The notes beneath the pieces are model-generated. The model saw only the letters and a list, made by a program, of their open reading frames with translations, searched no databases and was not told the DNA's origin. Of a stretch of 64,000 nucleotides of DNA, positions 1-8,888 are shown one piece after another. The stretch is from positions 1 through 64,000 of the forward strand of contig NZ_JBPAXY010000006.1 in NCBI RefSeq assembly GCF_050897975.1, in the 5' to 3' direction. Both the position numbers and the translations under genes were made by a program. Source of the DNA: Pseudooceanicola sp050897975 (GTDB lineage Bacteria > Pseudomonadota > Alphaproteobacteria > Rhodobacterales > Rhodobacteraceae). Position 1 is the stretch's first letter, and each line of letters begins with the position of its first letter.

Positions 1-1
1 C

Positions 2-907
2 CGACCGACCCTGCGCGCCCTGCTGGGCGGCTCTGTCATGGCGCTGCATGAACCGGCGGCCCGGGGGCTGCTGGAACACCCCATGCCCGAGGCCACCGCA
101 CCCGGCGCGGCGGTCGCCGCAACCCCCGAGCGTTTCGCGGTGGAACGCAGCGTGGCGGTGGTGCCCGTGCGCGGCGTGCTGACGCCCAATTCCGCGATCC
201 TGGAACGCTGGTTCGGCTGGGCCACCTATCGCGGCCTGGTCGAGACCTGCGAGCAACTGGCCAGTGACGAGGCGGTCTCGGCCGTGGTGCTGGAGCTGGA
301 CACGCCCGGCGGCGCGGTGCGGGGCTGTGCCGGGGCCGCCGCCGCCATCGCCGAGCTGAACGCGGTGAAGCCGGTTCATGCGCTGGTCGATCCGCTGGCC
401 GCGAGCGCGGGCTACTGGCTGGCCAGCCAGGCGCGCGAGATCTCGGTGGCGCCGGGGGCCGAGCTGGGCAGCATCGGCGCCGGGCTGATGACCGGGGCCT
501 ATGTGCAGCCGGGGGCCGCGACCGGGTTGCAGCTTTTCGAATTCACCTCGCCCCATGCCCGAGCGAAGTGGCCCGATCCGGCGACGGAAGAGGGCAAGGC
601 CGAGCTGGAACGCAGCCTGGCCGAGGCCGAGGCCCGCTTCCATGAGGCCGCTGCCGCCGGGCGGGGCATGACGCCGGATGATCTGCGCAGCCGCGCCAGC
701 GTGACCGACGATCCCCGCGATGGCGGGGCGATCTTCGACGGGACGGGGGCGATCTCGCGCGGGCTGGCCGACCGGATCGAGACCCGGCGCGCCTTCTATG
801 GCCGGATCCTTGGCACCTATGCCCCGCCGCCGCGCAAGGGGCGCAGCGCGGGGCACCGTGGCGCCTCGGCCCGCGCCGCCGCCGCCCTGGCCACCGCCCG
901 GATCTGA
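2..907 (+). CDS. S49-family phage head maturation protease (5'-partial)
   Basis: This reading frame is open to the left edge of the window, so the true start probably lies upstream; the first internal ATG is at 38. The product resembles the SppA/ClpP-fold S49 peptidases that phages use to process capsid and scaffold. Counting from that ATG, a DTPGG segment sits near residue 88 and the likely nucleophile is Ser123 in AASAGYW. A lysine near residue 177 is in the place expected for the general base of the Ser-Lys dyad. The C-terminal 40 residues are Ala/Arg-rich and low-complexity. It directly precedes the capsid gene, as S49 head proteases normally do. Whether a scaffold is encoded in the same gene cannot be judged. 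Confidence 0.85.
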   Translation, partial: RPTLRALLGGSVMALHEPAARGLLEHPMPEATAPGAAVAATPERFAVERSVAVVPVRGVLTPNSAILERWFGWATYRGLVETCEQLASDEAVSAVVLELDTPGGAVRGCAGAAAAIAELNAVKPVHALVDPLAASAGYWLASQAREISVAPGAELGSIGAGLMTGAYVQPGAATGLQLFEFTSPHARAKWPDPATEEGKAELERSLAEAEARFHEAAAAGRGMTPDDLRSRASVTDDPRDGGAIFDGTGAISRGLADRIETRRAFYGRILGTYAPPPRKGRSAGHRGASARAAAALATARI

Positions 908-1001
908 TCCGACCGACAGACGACCTCAAGACACCCCGCCGCAGAACGCGATCGGGGCCGAACCGCTGCGCGCGTGCAGCATCCACGAAAGGACTAGACC
1001 C

Positions 1002-2321
1002 ATGAACCTTGACGACCTGCGCCGCGCCCGGAAGGCCGCGGCCGACAAGATGAAGGCCGCCGCCGACACGCTGGCAGAGCTGGAAGCGGCAGAGGCCCCG
1101 GACGACGCGGCCATGGCAAGCGCCCAGGCAGACTTCGACGCGGCGGATGCCGAGTTCCAGGCGGCTGACCGCAAGGTGAAGCGCGCCGAAGGTGTCGAAG
1201 CCGCCCAGGCCGCCGCCGCCACCGGCGACACCGCCGCCTCGGCGCCCCCCGCGGCCAGCGCCCCGGCCCAGGCTGCGAACCCCGAACACCAGGGGCTTGA
1301 GGTCGGTTTCATTGCCCTGGCCCTGGCGGCGACGCGCGGCGACCGCGACCGTGCCTCGGCCATGCTGGACCGCGAGGGCCATTCCGGCATCGGCGCCGTG
1401 CTGAACTCGACCACCGAAACCGCCGGGGGTGTTCTGGTGCCGCGCCCGCTGGCCGCCCAGATGATCGAACTGCTGCGCCCCCGCGTGGTGGTGCGCAAGG
1501 CGGGGGCCCGTACCGTACCCATGTCGGCGGGTGAGCTGCGCCATGCCAAGCAGACCGGCGGGGCGACCGCCAGCTATGGCGGCGAGATCGACCCGATCGA
1601 GGAGAGCGAACCCTCCCTCGACAAGGTGGACCGGAGCCTGAAGAAGCTGAGCTCGCTGGTGCCGGTCTCCAACACGCTGCTGACGCGGGCCACCGTGGGC
1701 GGGGCCCAGATGATCCGCGACGACATGCTGAAGGTCATGGCGTTGCGCGAAGACCTGGCCTTCCTGCGCAATGACGGCTCGGGCGTGCTGCCCAAGGGCA
1801 TGCGCTACTGGGCGCTCGGTGAGCACTGGGATGCCGGCCCCGTCGCCGCGACGGCTCTCGCGGCCGACACCGCCCTGCGCCGCTGCGTCTCGTTGGTCGA
1901 GGATGCCAATGTCTCGATGATGAAACCGGGCTGGATCATGCGCGCCAGCGCCAAGGCCTGGGTGGCCAGCCTGCGCGATGCCAACGGCAACTCGCTCTTC
2001 CCCGAGGTCGAACGGGCCGGCACGCTGAAAGGCTACCCGATCCACACGACCTCGCAGGTGCCCAACAACCTCGGCGCCGGAAGCAACGAGACCGAGATCT
2101 ATTTCGCCGACTTCGCGGAAATGATGATCGGTGAGGGCGGTGACCTGCGCATCGCCCAGTCGACCGAGGCGGCCTTCGTGGACAGCAGCGGCGACACCCA
2201 GTCGGCCTTCCAGCGCGACATGACCCTGTTCCGGGCCATCGCCGAGCACGACTTCGCCCCCGAGCATGACGAGGCCATCGCCGGTTTCAACGCGGCCGAC
2301 TGGTCACTGCAGGCGGCCTGA
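1002..2321 (+). CDS. HK97-family major capsid protein
   Basis: 439 residues. The start at 1002 is chosen because a GAAAGGA ribosome site lies about 9 bases upstream. Residues 1 to about 65 form a charged, Ala-rich coiled coil, like the delta domain that acts as a built-in scaffold in HK97-type capsid precursors. An Ala/Pro-rich linker follows, and the HK97 fold begins near residue 130 with the typical TTETAGGVLVP segment. The protease encoded just upstream would remove the N-terminal part during maturation. It forms the icosahedral shell. A 94-base gap separates it from the protease gene. Confidence 0.9.
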   Translation: MNLDDLRRARKAAADKMKAAADTLAELEAAEAPDDAAMASAQADFDAADAEFQAADRKVKRAEGVEAAQAAAATGDTAASAPPAASAPAQAANPEHQGLEVGFIALALAATRGDRDRASAMLDREGHSGIGAVLNSTTETAGGVLVPRPLAAQMIELLRPRVVVRKAGARTVPMSAGELRHAKQTGGATASYGGEIDPIEESEPSLDKVDRSLKKLSSLVPVSNTLLTRATVGGAQMIRDDMLKVMALREDLAFLRNDGSGVLPKGMRYWALGEHWDAGPVAATALAADTALRRCVSLVEDANVSMMKPGWIMRASAKAWVASLRDANGNSLFPEVERAGTLKGYPIHTTSQVPNNLGAGSNETEIYFADFAEMMIGEGGDLRIAQSTEAAFVDSSGDTQSAFQRDMTLFRAIAEHDFAPEHDEAIAGFNAADWSLQAA

Positions 2322-2387
2322 TCCGTCCACCCCGCGCCGGGATGATCCCGGCGCGGACCCTTTCCCTTCCGACCTGGAGATCCCGAC

Positions 2388-2732
2388 ATGATGACCCCGG
2401 TGACGTTCAAGAAGCATTCCGGCAAGTACAACCCCGGCGAAACGGCAGGCTTCCTGCCTGAGCGCGCGGCCAAGCTGATCGCCAGCGGTGTGGCCAAACC
2501 CTATGTTCCGCCCGCCGACAAGCCCGCTGCCGATGATGAGGCCGCCAGCCTGGCGCGGCGCCTGGCCGAGGCGGAAGCTCGCGAAGCCGAGCTGACCCGT
2601 CGCGCGGCGGATCTCGATGCCCGCGAGGCGGCCATGGCCGAGAAAGAGGCCGCAGGCGCCTCCGCTGGCACGGCCAAGGCCGAAGCGGGCAGCCCGCCGT
2701 CGCAGGGCGCCGCGCGTCCCGGCAAGAAGTAA
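2388..2732 (+). CDS. Small phage head-region protein with coiled coil
   Basis: 114 residues, start at 2388 with GGAG about 9 bases upstream. The N-terminal 40 residues look globular (FKKHSGKYNPGETAGF). Residues 50 to about 90 are a heptad-like Ala/Glu/Arg coiled coil, and the tail is Gly/Ala/Lys-rich. It lies between the capsid and the head-tail connector genes, a place often held by decoration, fibre-anchor or small connector proteins. No family is recognised with confidence and no enzymatic motif is visible. Confidence 0.7.
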   Translation: MMTPVTFKKHSGKYNPGETAGFLPERAAKLIASGVAKPYVPPADKPAADDEAASLARRLAEAEAREAELTRRAADLDAREAAMAEKEAAGASAGTAKAEAGSPPSQGAARPGKK

Positions 2733-2741
2733 GGCGGCGCC

Positions 2742-3311
2742 ATGGAAGTGACAGGGGAAGCACCGGCCCTTGCGGTCAGCGTGGCAGAGTACCGCCGGGC
2801 GACCGGTTTCATCGAACCGGACGCAGAGGCCGACGCGCTGATCCAAAGCTACCTGGTTGCCGCGCAGCAGGTGGTCGAGGCGGGCACGAACCGGATGATG
2901 GGGCGACGCTCGGTCCGGCTGTCTTTCGAGGCCCGGCCCGGTCTTCTGCGCTGGTGGTTCCCCTGTGCGCCGGTGGCAGAGGTCACCGGCGTGAAACTGA
3001 TCCATGGCGGGGGCGAGACCGCCCTGGCCCTGCCGGATCTCGGCCTGCGCATGTTGCAAGACGAGCCGCAGATCCTCTTTCCCCTGGGCGCGGTCCCGGG
3101 GGGTGATCCTGCGGTGATCGAGGTCGAGGCCGTGGTGGGGGCCGACGTGGCCGATGCCCGCCTGAAGCAGGCGATCATCATGATCGTGAAGGACTGGCGC
3201 GAGGCGAATATCGCCATTGATCAGACCGAATACACCCGCGCCAGCTTTGGCTGCCGCGCCCTCATGAAACAGGCCCGCTACCGGCGCCCCGATGTGAGCG
3301 AGGTAATCTGA
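2742..3311 (+). CDS. Head-tail connector protein (gp6-like)
   Basis: 189 residues. The N-terminal half (VAEYRRATGF, then a helix with ALIQSYLVAAQQVVE) follows the pattern of phage gp6-like/DNA-packaging connector proteins, which form a ring below the portal. The order capsid, connector, closure, gp10, tail completion matches HK97- and GTA-like phages. The gene ends one base before the next gene begins. The assignment rests on the N-terminal pattern and gene order; the C-terminal half is less diagnostic. Confidence 0.75.
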   Translation: MEVTGEAPALAVSVAEYRRATGFIEPDAEADALIQSYLVAAQQVVEAGTNRMMGRRSVRLSFEARPGLLRWWFPCAPVAEVTGVKLIHGGGETALALPDLGLRMLQDEPQILFPLGAVPGGDPAVIEVEAVVGADVADARLKQAIIMIVKDWREANIAIDQTEYTRASFGCRALMKQARYRRPDVSEVI

Positions 3312-3312
3312 C

Positions 3313-3693
3313 ATGGCCCAGACGCAAGGCGCGCCGCTGTCGCGCGGGCGCGAAGTGATCCTGCGCGACCGCCTCGCAGTGTTCGAAGGGCGCGCCGAGA
3401 CCGGGCGCAATGCCCTGAATGAGCCGATCTACGCCTGGGCCGAGTTGGGCCGGTCCTGGGGGGCGGTCGAAGAGCTGGGGGCGCAGGAACAAGTTGCCCT
3501 CCAGATCGAGGGCATGGTGGCGGCGGTGCGCCTGCTGGTGCTGGACACGCCGTTGGCGCGCTCTGTCACGCTGGCCGACCGCGTCCGGGTGCTGGGCGAG
3601 GCCTGGGATCTGGTGGGCCGTGGTCCCCATGCGATGCGCCGGGGCGTCTTCGCCTTCACCGCGGCGCGGACCAGCCCGGGGCGCGCGACATGA
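3313..3693 (+). CDS. Phage head closure protein (SPP1 gp16-like)
   Basis: 126 residues. The protein has the small beta-barrel pattern of head-tail adaptors: RDRLAVFEG, a central GRSWGAVEEL strand, and a C-terminal stretch with DRVRVLGEAWDLVG. These proteins seal the connector and form the head side of the head-tail interface. Its stop overlaps the next start by 4 bases (3690-3693), which indicates translational coupling. The last 15 residues are basic and probably disordered. Confidence 0.75.
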   Translation: MAQTQGAPLSRGREVILRDRLAVFEGRAETGRNALNEPIYAWAELGRSWGAVEELGAQEQVALQIEGMVAAVRLLVLDTPLARSVTLADRVRVLGEAWDLVGRGPHAMRRGVFAFTAARTSPGRAT

Positions 3694-4091
3694 AGGCGGC
3701 GCTCACGGCGCTGCTGCTGTCGGATCCCGCGCTTCAGGCCCGGGTCGGCGCGCGGGTGAACTGGTCGGTCCCGCCTGCCCATGCGGGGGGCTTTCCCTGT
3801 CTTGGGCTCACGCTGATCAGCGCGCCGACCACCTACACGCTGGAGGGCGAGGCCGCGGTGCAGCGCAGCAGCGTGCAGATGGACGCCTGGGCGGTGACGG
3901 CGGCCGAGGCCGAGGCGCTGCGGGCAGAGGTGCAGGGCTTGCTTTCGGGCTTTCGGGGCGTGGTCGCGGGTGTCCGGTTCCGGGGCGCCTTCCTGCGCGG
4001 CGTGCGCGATCTGGACGGGCGCGGCCTCGGCGACCTCGGCCCGCTCTTCGGCGTGTCGATCGACCTGACCATCCGCTGGAGCGCCGCATGA
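3690..4091 (+). CDS. DUF3168 tail completion protein (gp17-like)
   Basis: 133 residues. It matches the DUF3168 pattern: an N-terminal helix (ALTALLLSDPAL), a VNWSVPP segment, a central TYTLEGE strand, a long AEALRAEVQGLL helix and a terminal beta strand. DUF3168 proteins cap the head-proximal end of the tail tube and form the tail side of the neck. The start overlaps the previous gene by 4 bases, and its stop overlaps the next start as ATGA, so three neck genes are coupled. Confidence 0.8.
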   Translation: MKAALTALLLSDPALQARVGARVNWSVPPAHAGGFPCLGLTLISAPTTYTLEGEAAVQRSSVQMDAWAVTAAEAEALRAEVQGLLSGFRGVVAGVRFRGAFLRGVRDLDGRGLGDLGPLFGVSIDLTIRWSAA

Positions 4092-4534
4092 TCAAGATGG
4101 AGTTCAAGGGCGGCCGCGAGCTGGAAAAGGCCCTGCGCGAGCTGCCGAAACACACGACCCGCAAATCCCTGGTGCGGCGCGTCCTGAAACGGGCGGCGCA
4201 GCTTTTCGCGGACCGGGCCAATGCGCTGGCGCCGCGCGGGGTGGGTGGCGATCTGGCGGAAAGCTATGGCGTCGGAACGCGGTTGACCCGGCGCCAGGCC
4301 GCCTCGGCCCGGCGTGAGGGGCGCGACGATGTATTCATGTACGCGGGCACCAATGACCCGGGCGGCCAGCAGCAAGAGTTCGGCAACGCCCATCACGCGG
4401 CCCAGCCCCACGCCCGCCCGGCCTGGGATCAGACCCAGCAACAGATCTTCGAGCAGATCCGCGACGACATGAGCGTCGAGGTGGAGAAGGCCGTCGCCAG
4501 AGCGCGACGCAAAGCGGCGCGGCAGGCGCGCTGA
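4088..4534 (+). CDS. HK97 gp10-family tail-neck protein
   Basis: 148 residues. The start at 4088 overlaps the preceding stop as ATGA; the frame is open further upstream, but that part reads as an Arg/Gly-rich shadow of the neighbouring gene. The N-terminal MEFKGGRELEKALREL pattern, the Lys/Arg-rich helix and the AHPRPAW-like segment near residue 117 are typical of gp10 proteins, which terminate the tail at the neck. The C-terminus is strongly basic. Confidence 0.8.
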   Translation: MIKMEFKGGRELEKALRELPKHTTRKSLVRRVLKRAAQLFADRANALAPRGVGGDLAESYGVGTRLTRRQAASARREGRDDVFMYAGTNDPGGQQQEFGNAHHAAQPHARPAWDQTQQQIFEQIRDDMSVEVEKAVARARRKAARQAR

Positions 4535-4559
4535 ACCCAAACGGCAGAAAGGACATGAG

Positions 4560-4979
4560 ATGGCCGGTGAAGATGAACTTTGGGGCGGCTCGGTTGAGCG
4601 CTCCGCAGATGGGGTGACCTACACCCCCATTGCCATGGTCACGGGGGTGACGGTGCCCACGCTGACCAAGAACACGCGCCAGCGCACCACGCTGGATAGC
4701 CCCGCGAAGATCCATGAGTACGGCGAAGGCTTCGCCGAGCCGGGGGATCTGTCGATTTCCTGCCTCTACACCGAAGCGGGCTACGTGGCGGCCAAGGCCG
4801 ACGAAGCGCGGGCAGGCGGCACCTACTACCGCATCATCCTGGCGGGGGGCGGATCCTGGGACTGCCACATGATCACCCCGGTGGTCGAAACCGGCGGGCT
4901 CGATCAGCTCGACAGCGACGCCACCTTCACCATCTCCGGCAAGACCTCCGGCGAAACCGAATTCACCCCCGCGGCCTGA
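4560..4979 (+). CDS. Phage major tail tube protein
   Basis: 139 residues, a common size for single-domain tail tube proteins. The sequence is beta-rich with few charged runs. It lies between gp10 and the tail chaperone genes, exactly where the tube protein is found in lambda-like and GTA-like tails. A GAAAGGA ribosome site precedes the ATG. The subunits should stack as rings around the tape measure protein. The fold assignment depends mostly on position and beta-rich composition. Confidence 0.75.
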   Translation: MAGEDELWGGSVERSADGVTYTPIAMVTGVTVPTLTKNTRQRTTLDSPAKIHEYGEGFAEPGDLSISCLYTEAGYVAAKADEARAGGTYYRIILAGGGSWDCHMITPVVETGGLDQLDSDATFTISGKTSGETEFTPAA

Positions 4980-5005
4980 GGCGCGGAAGACCAAAGGATC
5001 CTGAC

Positions 5006-5398
5006 ATGACCCTGAAGACCCATGTGGACCTCGCGCCGAAAAGCGGCGGCGAGGGCTGGAAGCTTGCTTTCACCACCAATGCCATGTGCGCCTATGAGGA
5101 GGAGACCGGCAAGGACTTCACCTCGGTGGCGGAGGTTCTCGCCAAGGCCGAAAATGGGCGCCTTTCGATGCGCGTGCTGCGGACCATCCTGTGGGCCGGG
5201 CTGCAAGAGCATCACGAAGGCATGACGATGCGCCAGGCAGGAAATGTGCTGGACGTCTGCGGCATGAACGATACGGGCCGCGCCATCGGCGATGCCCTGC
5301 GCTTGGCCTTCCCCGAGGACAAGGCGGCAGAGGGAAACGGCGCCAAGGCGGGGAAGCCCGCCGCCGCCGGGGCGAAAAAACCGACTGGCGCGAGCTGA
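5006..5398 (+). CDS. Tail assembly chaperone, short form (GTA gp10-like, gpG analogue)
   Basis: 130 residues. Residues 1 to about 100 form a compact domain (KLAFTTNAMCAYEEETGK) like the gene-transfer-agent family tail proteins that bind tape measure during tail assembly. The last 25 residues are Ala/Gly/Lys-rich, a linker-like tail as in lambda gpG. The gene ends 309 bases before the tape measure, and the intervening sequence is coding in the -1 frame. A run of six A falls in the linker, 16 bases before the stop codon. This is the short partner of a probable frameshift pair. Confidence 0.8.
   Translation: MTLKTHVDLAPKSGGEGWKLAFTTNAMCAYEEETGKDFTSVAEVLAKAENGRLSMRVLRTILWAGLQEHHEGMTMRQAGNVLDVCGMNDTGRAIGDALRLAFPEDKAAEGNGAKAGKPAAAGAKKPTGAS
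5374..5380 (+). other. Probable -1 ribosomal frameshift site
   Basis: In the chaperone frame the codons are GCG AAA AAA CCG, so G-AAA-AAA forms a tandem lysine slip site. Moving back one base at the second AAA continues into an open frame to 5694. No plausible start codon with a ribosome site precedes the downstream domain in its own frame. Lambda-like tails produce gpG and gpGT by this mechanism. Confidence 0.65.
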
Positions 5399-5694
5399 TC
5401 CGCCAGTGGGTCGCGGCGGGCCAGGACTATGACCGCTTCGGCCACCTGACCCTTCGCGAAATCGACCTGATCCTGTCCGGCGTGTTGCTCGGGCAGGAAC
5501 GGGCGGCGCGCCAGCGCCGGGGCGAGATCTACAGCCTCGGCCAGCTGATTATGATCGCCACCCACAGCCCCAAGACATTCCCCAAGCCGGATGAGTTCAT
5601 CGACCGCAAGCGGCGGCGTGGCTCGGCCGATGCCGAGATCCGGGCTTATTTCACCGGGCGGGCCGCAACCCGCCGCGCGTCCCCCAACCGATAG
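5380..5694 (+). CDS. Tail assembly chaperone C-terminal extension (gpT analogue), frameshift-expressed
   Basis: About 104 residues in the -1 frame relative to the preceding gene, beginning TDWRELIRQW just after the slip site and ending 12 bases before the tape measure start. It has a helical pattern (LTLREIDLILSGVLL) like small chaperone/GTA-type domains. Upstream of TDWRE the frame is only an Arg-rich shadow, and there is no ATG before the middle of the domain. Expression as a fusion to the short chaperone is therefore the best explanation. The fused protein should be about 229 residues. Confidence 0.7.
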   Translation, partial: TDWRELIRQWVAAGQDYDRFGHLTLREIDLILSGVLLGQERAARQRRGEIYSLGQLIMIATHSPKTFPKPDEFIDRKRRRGSADAEIRAYFTGRAATRRASPNR

Positions 5695-5706
5695 AAGGTC
5701 CAACCC

Positions 5707-8700
5707 ATGTTCAAGGGATTGATCGGCGCCCTGCGCGTGGATCTTGGCATGAACTCTGCCCAGTTCCACAAGGGCGCGTCGCAGGCCACCGCCGGTATGC
5801 GCAACATGCAAAAGCAGTTTGCCGGGTTCGCGAAGGACTTTCGGCGCATCGGCGCGGGGATGTCCCTGGCGCTGACCGCGCCGCTGGTGGCGATCGGCAA
5901 GCAGTCGATGGCGCTTCAGAAGGTCCAGGCGCAGGCCGTGGCCCAGGTGGATGCGGCGCTGGCCTCGATGGGCACCACGGCGGGGTTCACCTCGGCCGAA
6001 CTCCAGAAGATCGCAAGCGAGCTGCAAGGCAACTCGCTGTTTGGCGATGAAGAGATCCTGGGCAAGGTCACGTCGAACCTGCTGACCTTCGGCAATGTCA
6101 CGGGCGAGGTCTTCACCCGGGCGCAGCGCGCCGCCCTGGATATGTCGGCGGCCCTGGGCCAGGACCTGCAAAGCTCGACCGTGATGCTGGGGAAGGCGCT
6201 GAACGATCCGGCCAAGGGGCTGACCGCGCTGACCCGGGTGGGCGTGTCCTTCACCGAAGAGCAGAAGAACCTGATCAAGGCCATGGTCGAGGTCGGCGAC
6301 GCCGCAGGCGCGCAGGAACTGATGCTGGCCGAGCTGGAAAAGCAATACGGCGGCCAGGCCCAGGCGCTGCGCGAGCTGCCTTCGGGGCAGATCGAGGCGG
6401 CGATGATGGACATCGGCGACGCCATGGAGCAGGTCGGCGCAATCATCCTGCCGGTCATGGCCGAGATCGCGGGCAAGGTGTCGAAGCTCGCCCTGGGGTT
6501 CCAGGGGCTTTCGCCCGAGGTGAAGCGCTTGGCGGTGATCGGGGGTGCTCTCGCCGCAAGCCTTGGCCCGGTTCTGCTGGCCATGGGCGGCCTGGCCGCG
6601 GCGGTCGGGGCGCTGGCCCCAGTCTTCGTCGCCATCGCCTCGCCCATCGGTCTGACGATCGCGGGTTTTGCCGCCCTGGCGGCAGGCGCCGTCTATATCG
6701 GGCTGAAGATCAAGGGCGCGGCCGATCAGGTCGGCGGCTTTGGCGAGCTGATGCGCCTTCTGAAGGACGTTGTGGCCGAGGCCTGGGACCGGATCATGAT
6801 GCGGGTGCAGGCCGCCGGGGCCTCCATCGCCGCGACCTTCCAGGAGATGAAGGCCGACGCGGCGGACTGGCTGGCGGGAACCGTGGACCGGCTTACCAGC
6901 TTTGCGAATGCAGCCGTCAACACGTTCCAGGGGGCGTTCAGCGCCATCAAGGTGCTGTGGTCCAGCCTGCCGGAAGTGATCGGCGACATCGTCTTTTCCA
7001 CCGCGAACCGAATGATCGAAGGCATCGAAGCGATGCTGAACGGGGCCATCCGGCGGGTCGAGGTCTGGACGATGAAGATCGGCGAGGCCCTGCGCGCGGT
7101 CGGGATCGAGACCACATTCGGCAAGCTCGGAAACGTCGATCTCGGCGGGATCGCAAACCCCTACGAGGGGGCGGCCGAGGTGGCCCGGTCGGAAATGGCC
7201 TCGGCCTTCGGTGACGCCTTCAGCGAGGCGGCCCTGAAGGCGCCGGTGGAAGGCCTGGACCGGACGGTGCGGGGCGCCTTGCAGGCGGCAGAGGGCTTTC
7301 GCACGGTCGCTGCCGACCTGGCCGCCGGGGCCGCGGCGCCGCTGGCCTCGGTCAAGGCTCTGGGCGACGCGATGGCCGAGACCGCCGAGACCGGGGAGGG
7401 GGGCGCCGAGGCGGCACAGGATGCGGCGCTTGGCGTCACCACCGCCTTGGAGACCACCGGGGAGGCTGTCCAGGATCTCGGCGACGACTTCGAGGTTGCC
7501 GGGGGTAAGGGCCGCAACGCCTTGAAGGAGGTTCAGGAAGAGGCGGAAAATACCGCCAAGGATCTGTACGGCCTGCAAGGGGCCTTCGATAGCGCGCTAT
7601 CCTCGCTCGCCTCGGGCGATGTCGCCGGGGCCTTTGGCAATCTGCGCTCGGGCATCGGCAACGCGGCCACGAATGCTTTCAGCGGCTTGCTGAAGACATC
7701 CTTCAGCGCGGGCGGGTCTGGCTTCTCTGGCGTTATCGGGGGGCTGACCTCTGCCTTTTCTGGGATGACCAGTTCCTTGGCGAAGATCGGCGGCGGGCTG
7801 GTCTCCAGCCTCGGCGCCATCGGTGGCGCGATCTCGGCGGCGCTGCCGGTGATTGGCGCCGTGACAGCGGTTATCAGCCTGATCAAGGGGTTCTCTTCCA
7901 AGAAGCTGGTCGGGGCGGGGATCGAGCTGGGCGTGACCAATGGCCTGCTGGCGGGCGGCACCTATGAGCGGATCAAGAAGACGAAGTTCTGGGGGCTCAC
8001 CTCCAGCACCTCGACGAAGCGGAAGGCCTTTGACAGGGAAACGCAGGCCGCGCTGAGCGAAGAGCTGGGCAATGTGAAAGAGGCGGTGCAGACCGCCTTC
8101 AGCCTTGCCGGAATGGAGGTGTCCGACGCCATGATCAATGGCGTTCGGGTGGCGATCCAGAAGATCGACACCCGGGATATGTCGGAAGCCGAGATCCAGG
8201 AACGGATCGCGGAATGGTTCGGCGATTATGCCGATGCGATCAGCGACGCGGTGGCCTCGGTCACCTTCGACCAGGTCCAGGCGCTGGCAGCGCTCAAGAC
8301 CATGCTGGAACCGCTCGGGCAGGGGTTCTATGGCGCCTTCCGTGACATGGCACTGGCGGCAGAGGATCTGGCCTCGGTCGGCGGCGGCCTCGATGTGCTG
8401 GCCGGTCAGCTCGATAGCTTTGTCGCCACCTTCTACACCGATGCCGAGCGGATGCAGATGGCGACCGAGGCCCTGCACAAGCAGTTCGCCGACCTCGGCC
8501 TGGCCGTGCCTGAAACCGCGAAACAGTTCCGCGAGCTGGTCATGGGGCAGGATCTGATGACCGAGGCCGGGCGCGACACCTACGCCGCGCTGCTGTCGCT
8601 GTCGGGCCTCTTCGCGGAGGTCGAGGGCGGGATCGCCAGCCTGACCGGGGCTTTCGACCTTGGCCAATACTACGCGACCGAGTTCGACGCCAAGCTGGCC

Positions 8701-8886
8701 GCCATCGCCGAGGCGCGCGGCTATTCCGCCGATGTGATGGCCCGGGGCGACGCGGGCGTGACGATGGCCGCCACGCTGCAAAGCCTCAGCACCGGCGGCG
8801 CGGCGCAAACCTCGGCCCTGCGCCGCCTGGTCACCCTGATGGAACGCTGGGACGCCTATGGCACCCCGGCCGAAAGGGAGTTCTGA
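5707..8886 (+). CDS. Tail tape measure protein
   Basis: 1059 residues, the longest gene of the element. Residues 1 to 65 are a typical tape measure start (QFHKGASQATAGM), followed by long helices. A hydrophobic region covers residues 273 to 337 and would insert in the membrane during DNA ejection. Coiled-coil and Ala/Gly-rich segments fill the middle, with a second hydrophobic Ala/Gly/Ser-rich stretch near 665 to 735. With the common rule of about 0.15 nm per residue, the tail would be roughly 160 nm long. No lysozyme or peptidase motif was recognised. It follows the chaperone pair directly, as expected. Confidence 0.9.
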   Translation: MFKGLIGALRVDLGMNSAQFHKGASQATAGMRNMQKQFAGFAKDFRRIGAGMSLALTAPLVAIGKQSMALQKVQAQAVAQVDAALASMGTTAGFTSAELQKIASELQGNSLFGDEEILGKVTSNLLTFGNVTGEVFTRAQRAALDMSAALGQDLQSSTVMLGKALNDPAKGLTALTRVGVSFTEEQKNLIKAMVEVGDAAGAQELMLAELEKQYGGQAQALRELPSGQIEAAMMDIGDAMEQVGAIILPVMAEIAGKVSKLALGFQGLSPEVKRLAVIGGALAASLGPVLLAMGGLAAAVGALAPVFVAIASPIGLTIAGFAALAAGAVYIGLKIKGAADQVGGFGELMRLLKDVVAEAWDRIMMRVQAAGASIAATFQEMKADAADWLAGTVDRLTSFANAAVNTFQGAFSAIKVLWSSLPEVIGDIVFSTANRMIEGIEAMLNGAIRRVEVWTMKIGEALRAVGIETTFGKLGNVDLGGIANPYEGAAEVARSEMASAFGDAFSEAALKAPVEGLDRTVRGALQAAEGFRTVAADLAAGAAAPLASVKALGDAMAETAETGEGGAEAAQDAALGVTTALETTGEAVQDLGDDFEVAGGKGRNALKEVQEEAENTAKDLYGLQGAFDSALSSLASGDVAGAFGNLRSGIGNAATNAFSGLLKTSFSAGGSGFSGVIGGLTSAFSGMTSSLAKIGGGLVSSLGAIGGAISAALPVIGAVTAVISLIKGFSSKKLVGAGIELGVTNGLLAGGTYERIKKTKFWGLTSSTSTKRKAFDRETQAALSEELGNVKEAVQTAFSLAGMEVSDAMINGVRVAIQKIDTRDMSEAEIQERIAEWFGDYADAISDAVASVTFDQVQALAALKTMLEPLGQGFYGAFRDMALAAEDLASVGGGLDVLAGQLDSFVATFYTDAERMQMATEALHKQFADLGLAVPETAKQFRELVMGQDLMTEAGRDTYAALLSLSGLFAEVEGGIASLTGAFDLGQYYATEFDAKLAAIAEARGYSADVMARGDAGVTMAATLQSLSTGGAAQTSALRRLVTLMERWDAYGTPAEREF

Positions 8887-8888
8887 GC

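Noticed and set aside
543..2267. Long open frame on the minus strand opposite the protease and capsid genes
   Set aside because: It is Arg/Gly/His-rich and low in aromatic pattern, has no domain, and lies over well-recognised phage genes. It is a product of third-position GC bias.
5212..7578. 788-codon open frame opposite the tape measure
   Set aside because: Composition is that of a shadow frame, and no ribosome site or known domain is visible. The tape measure on the + strand is clear.
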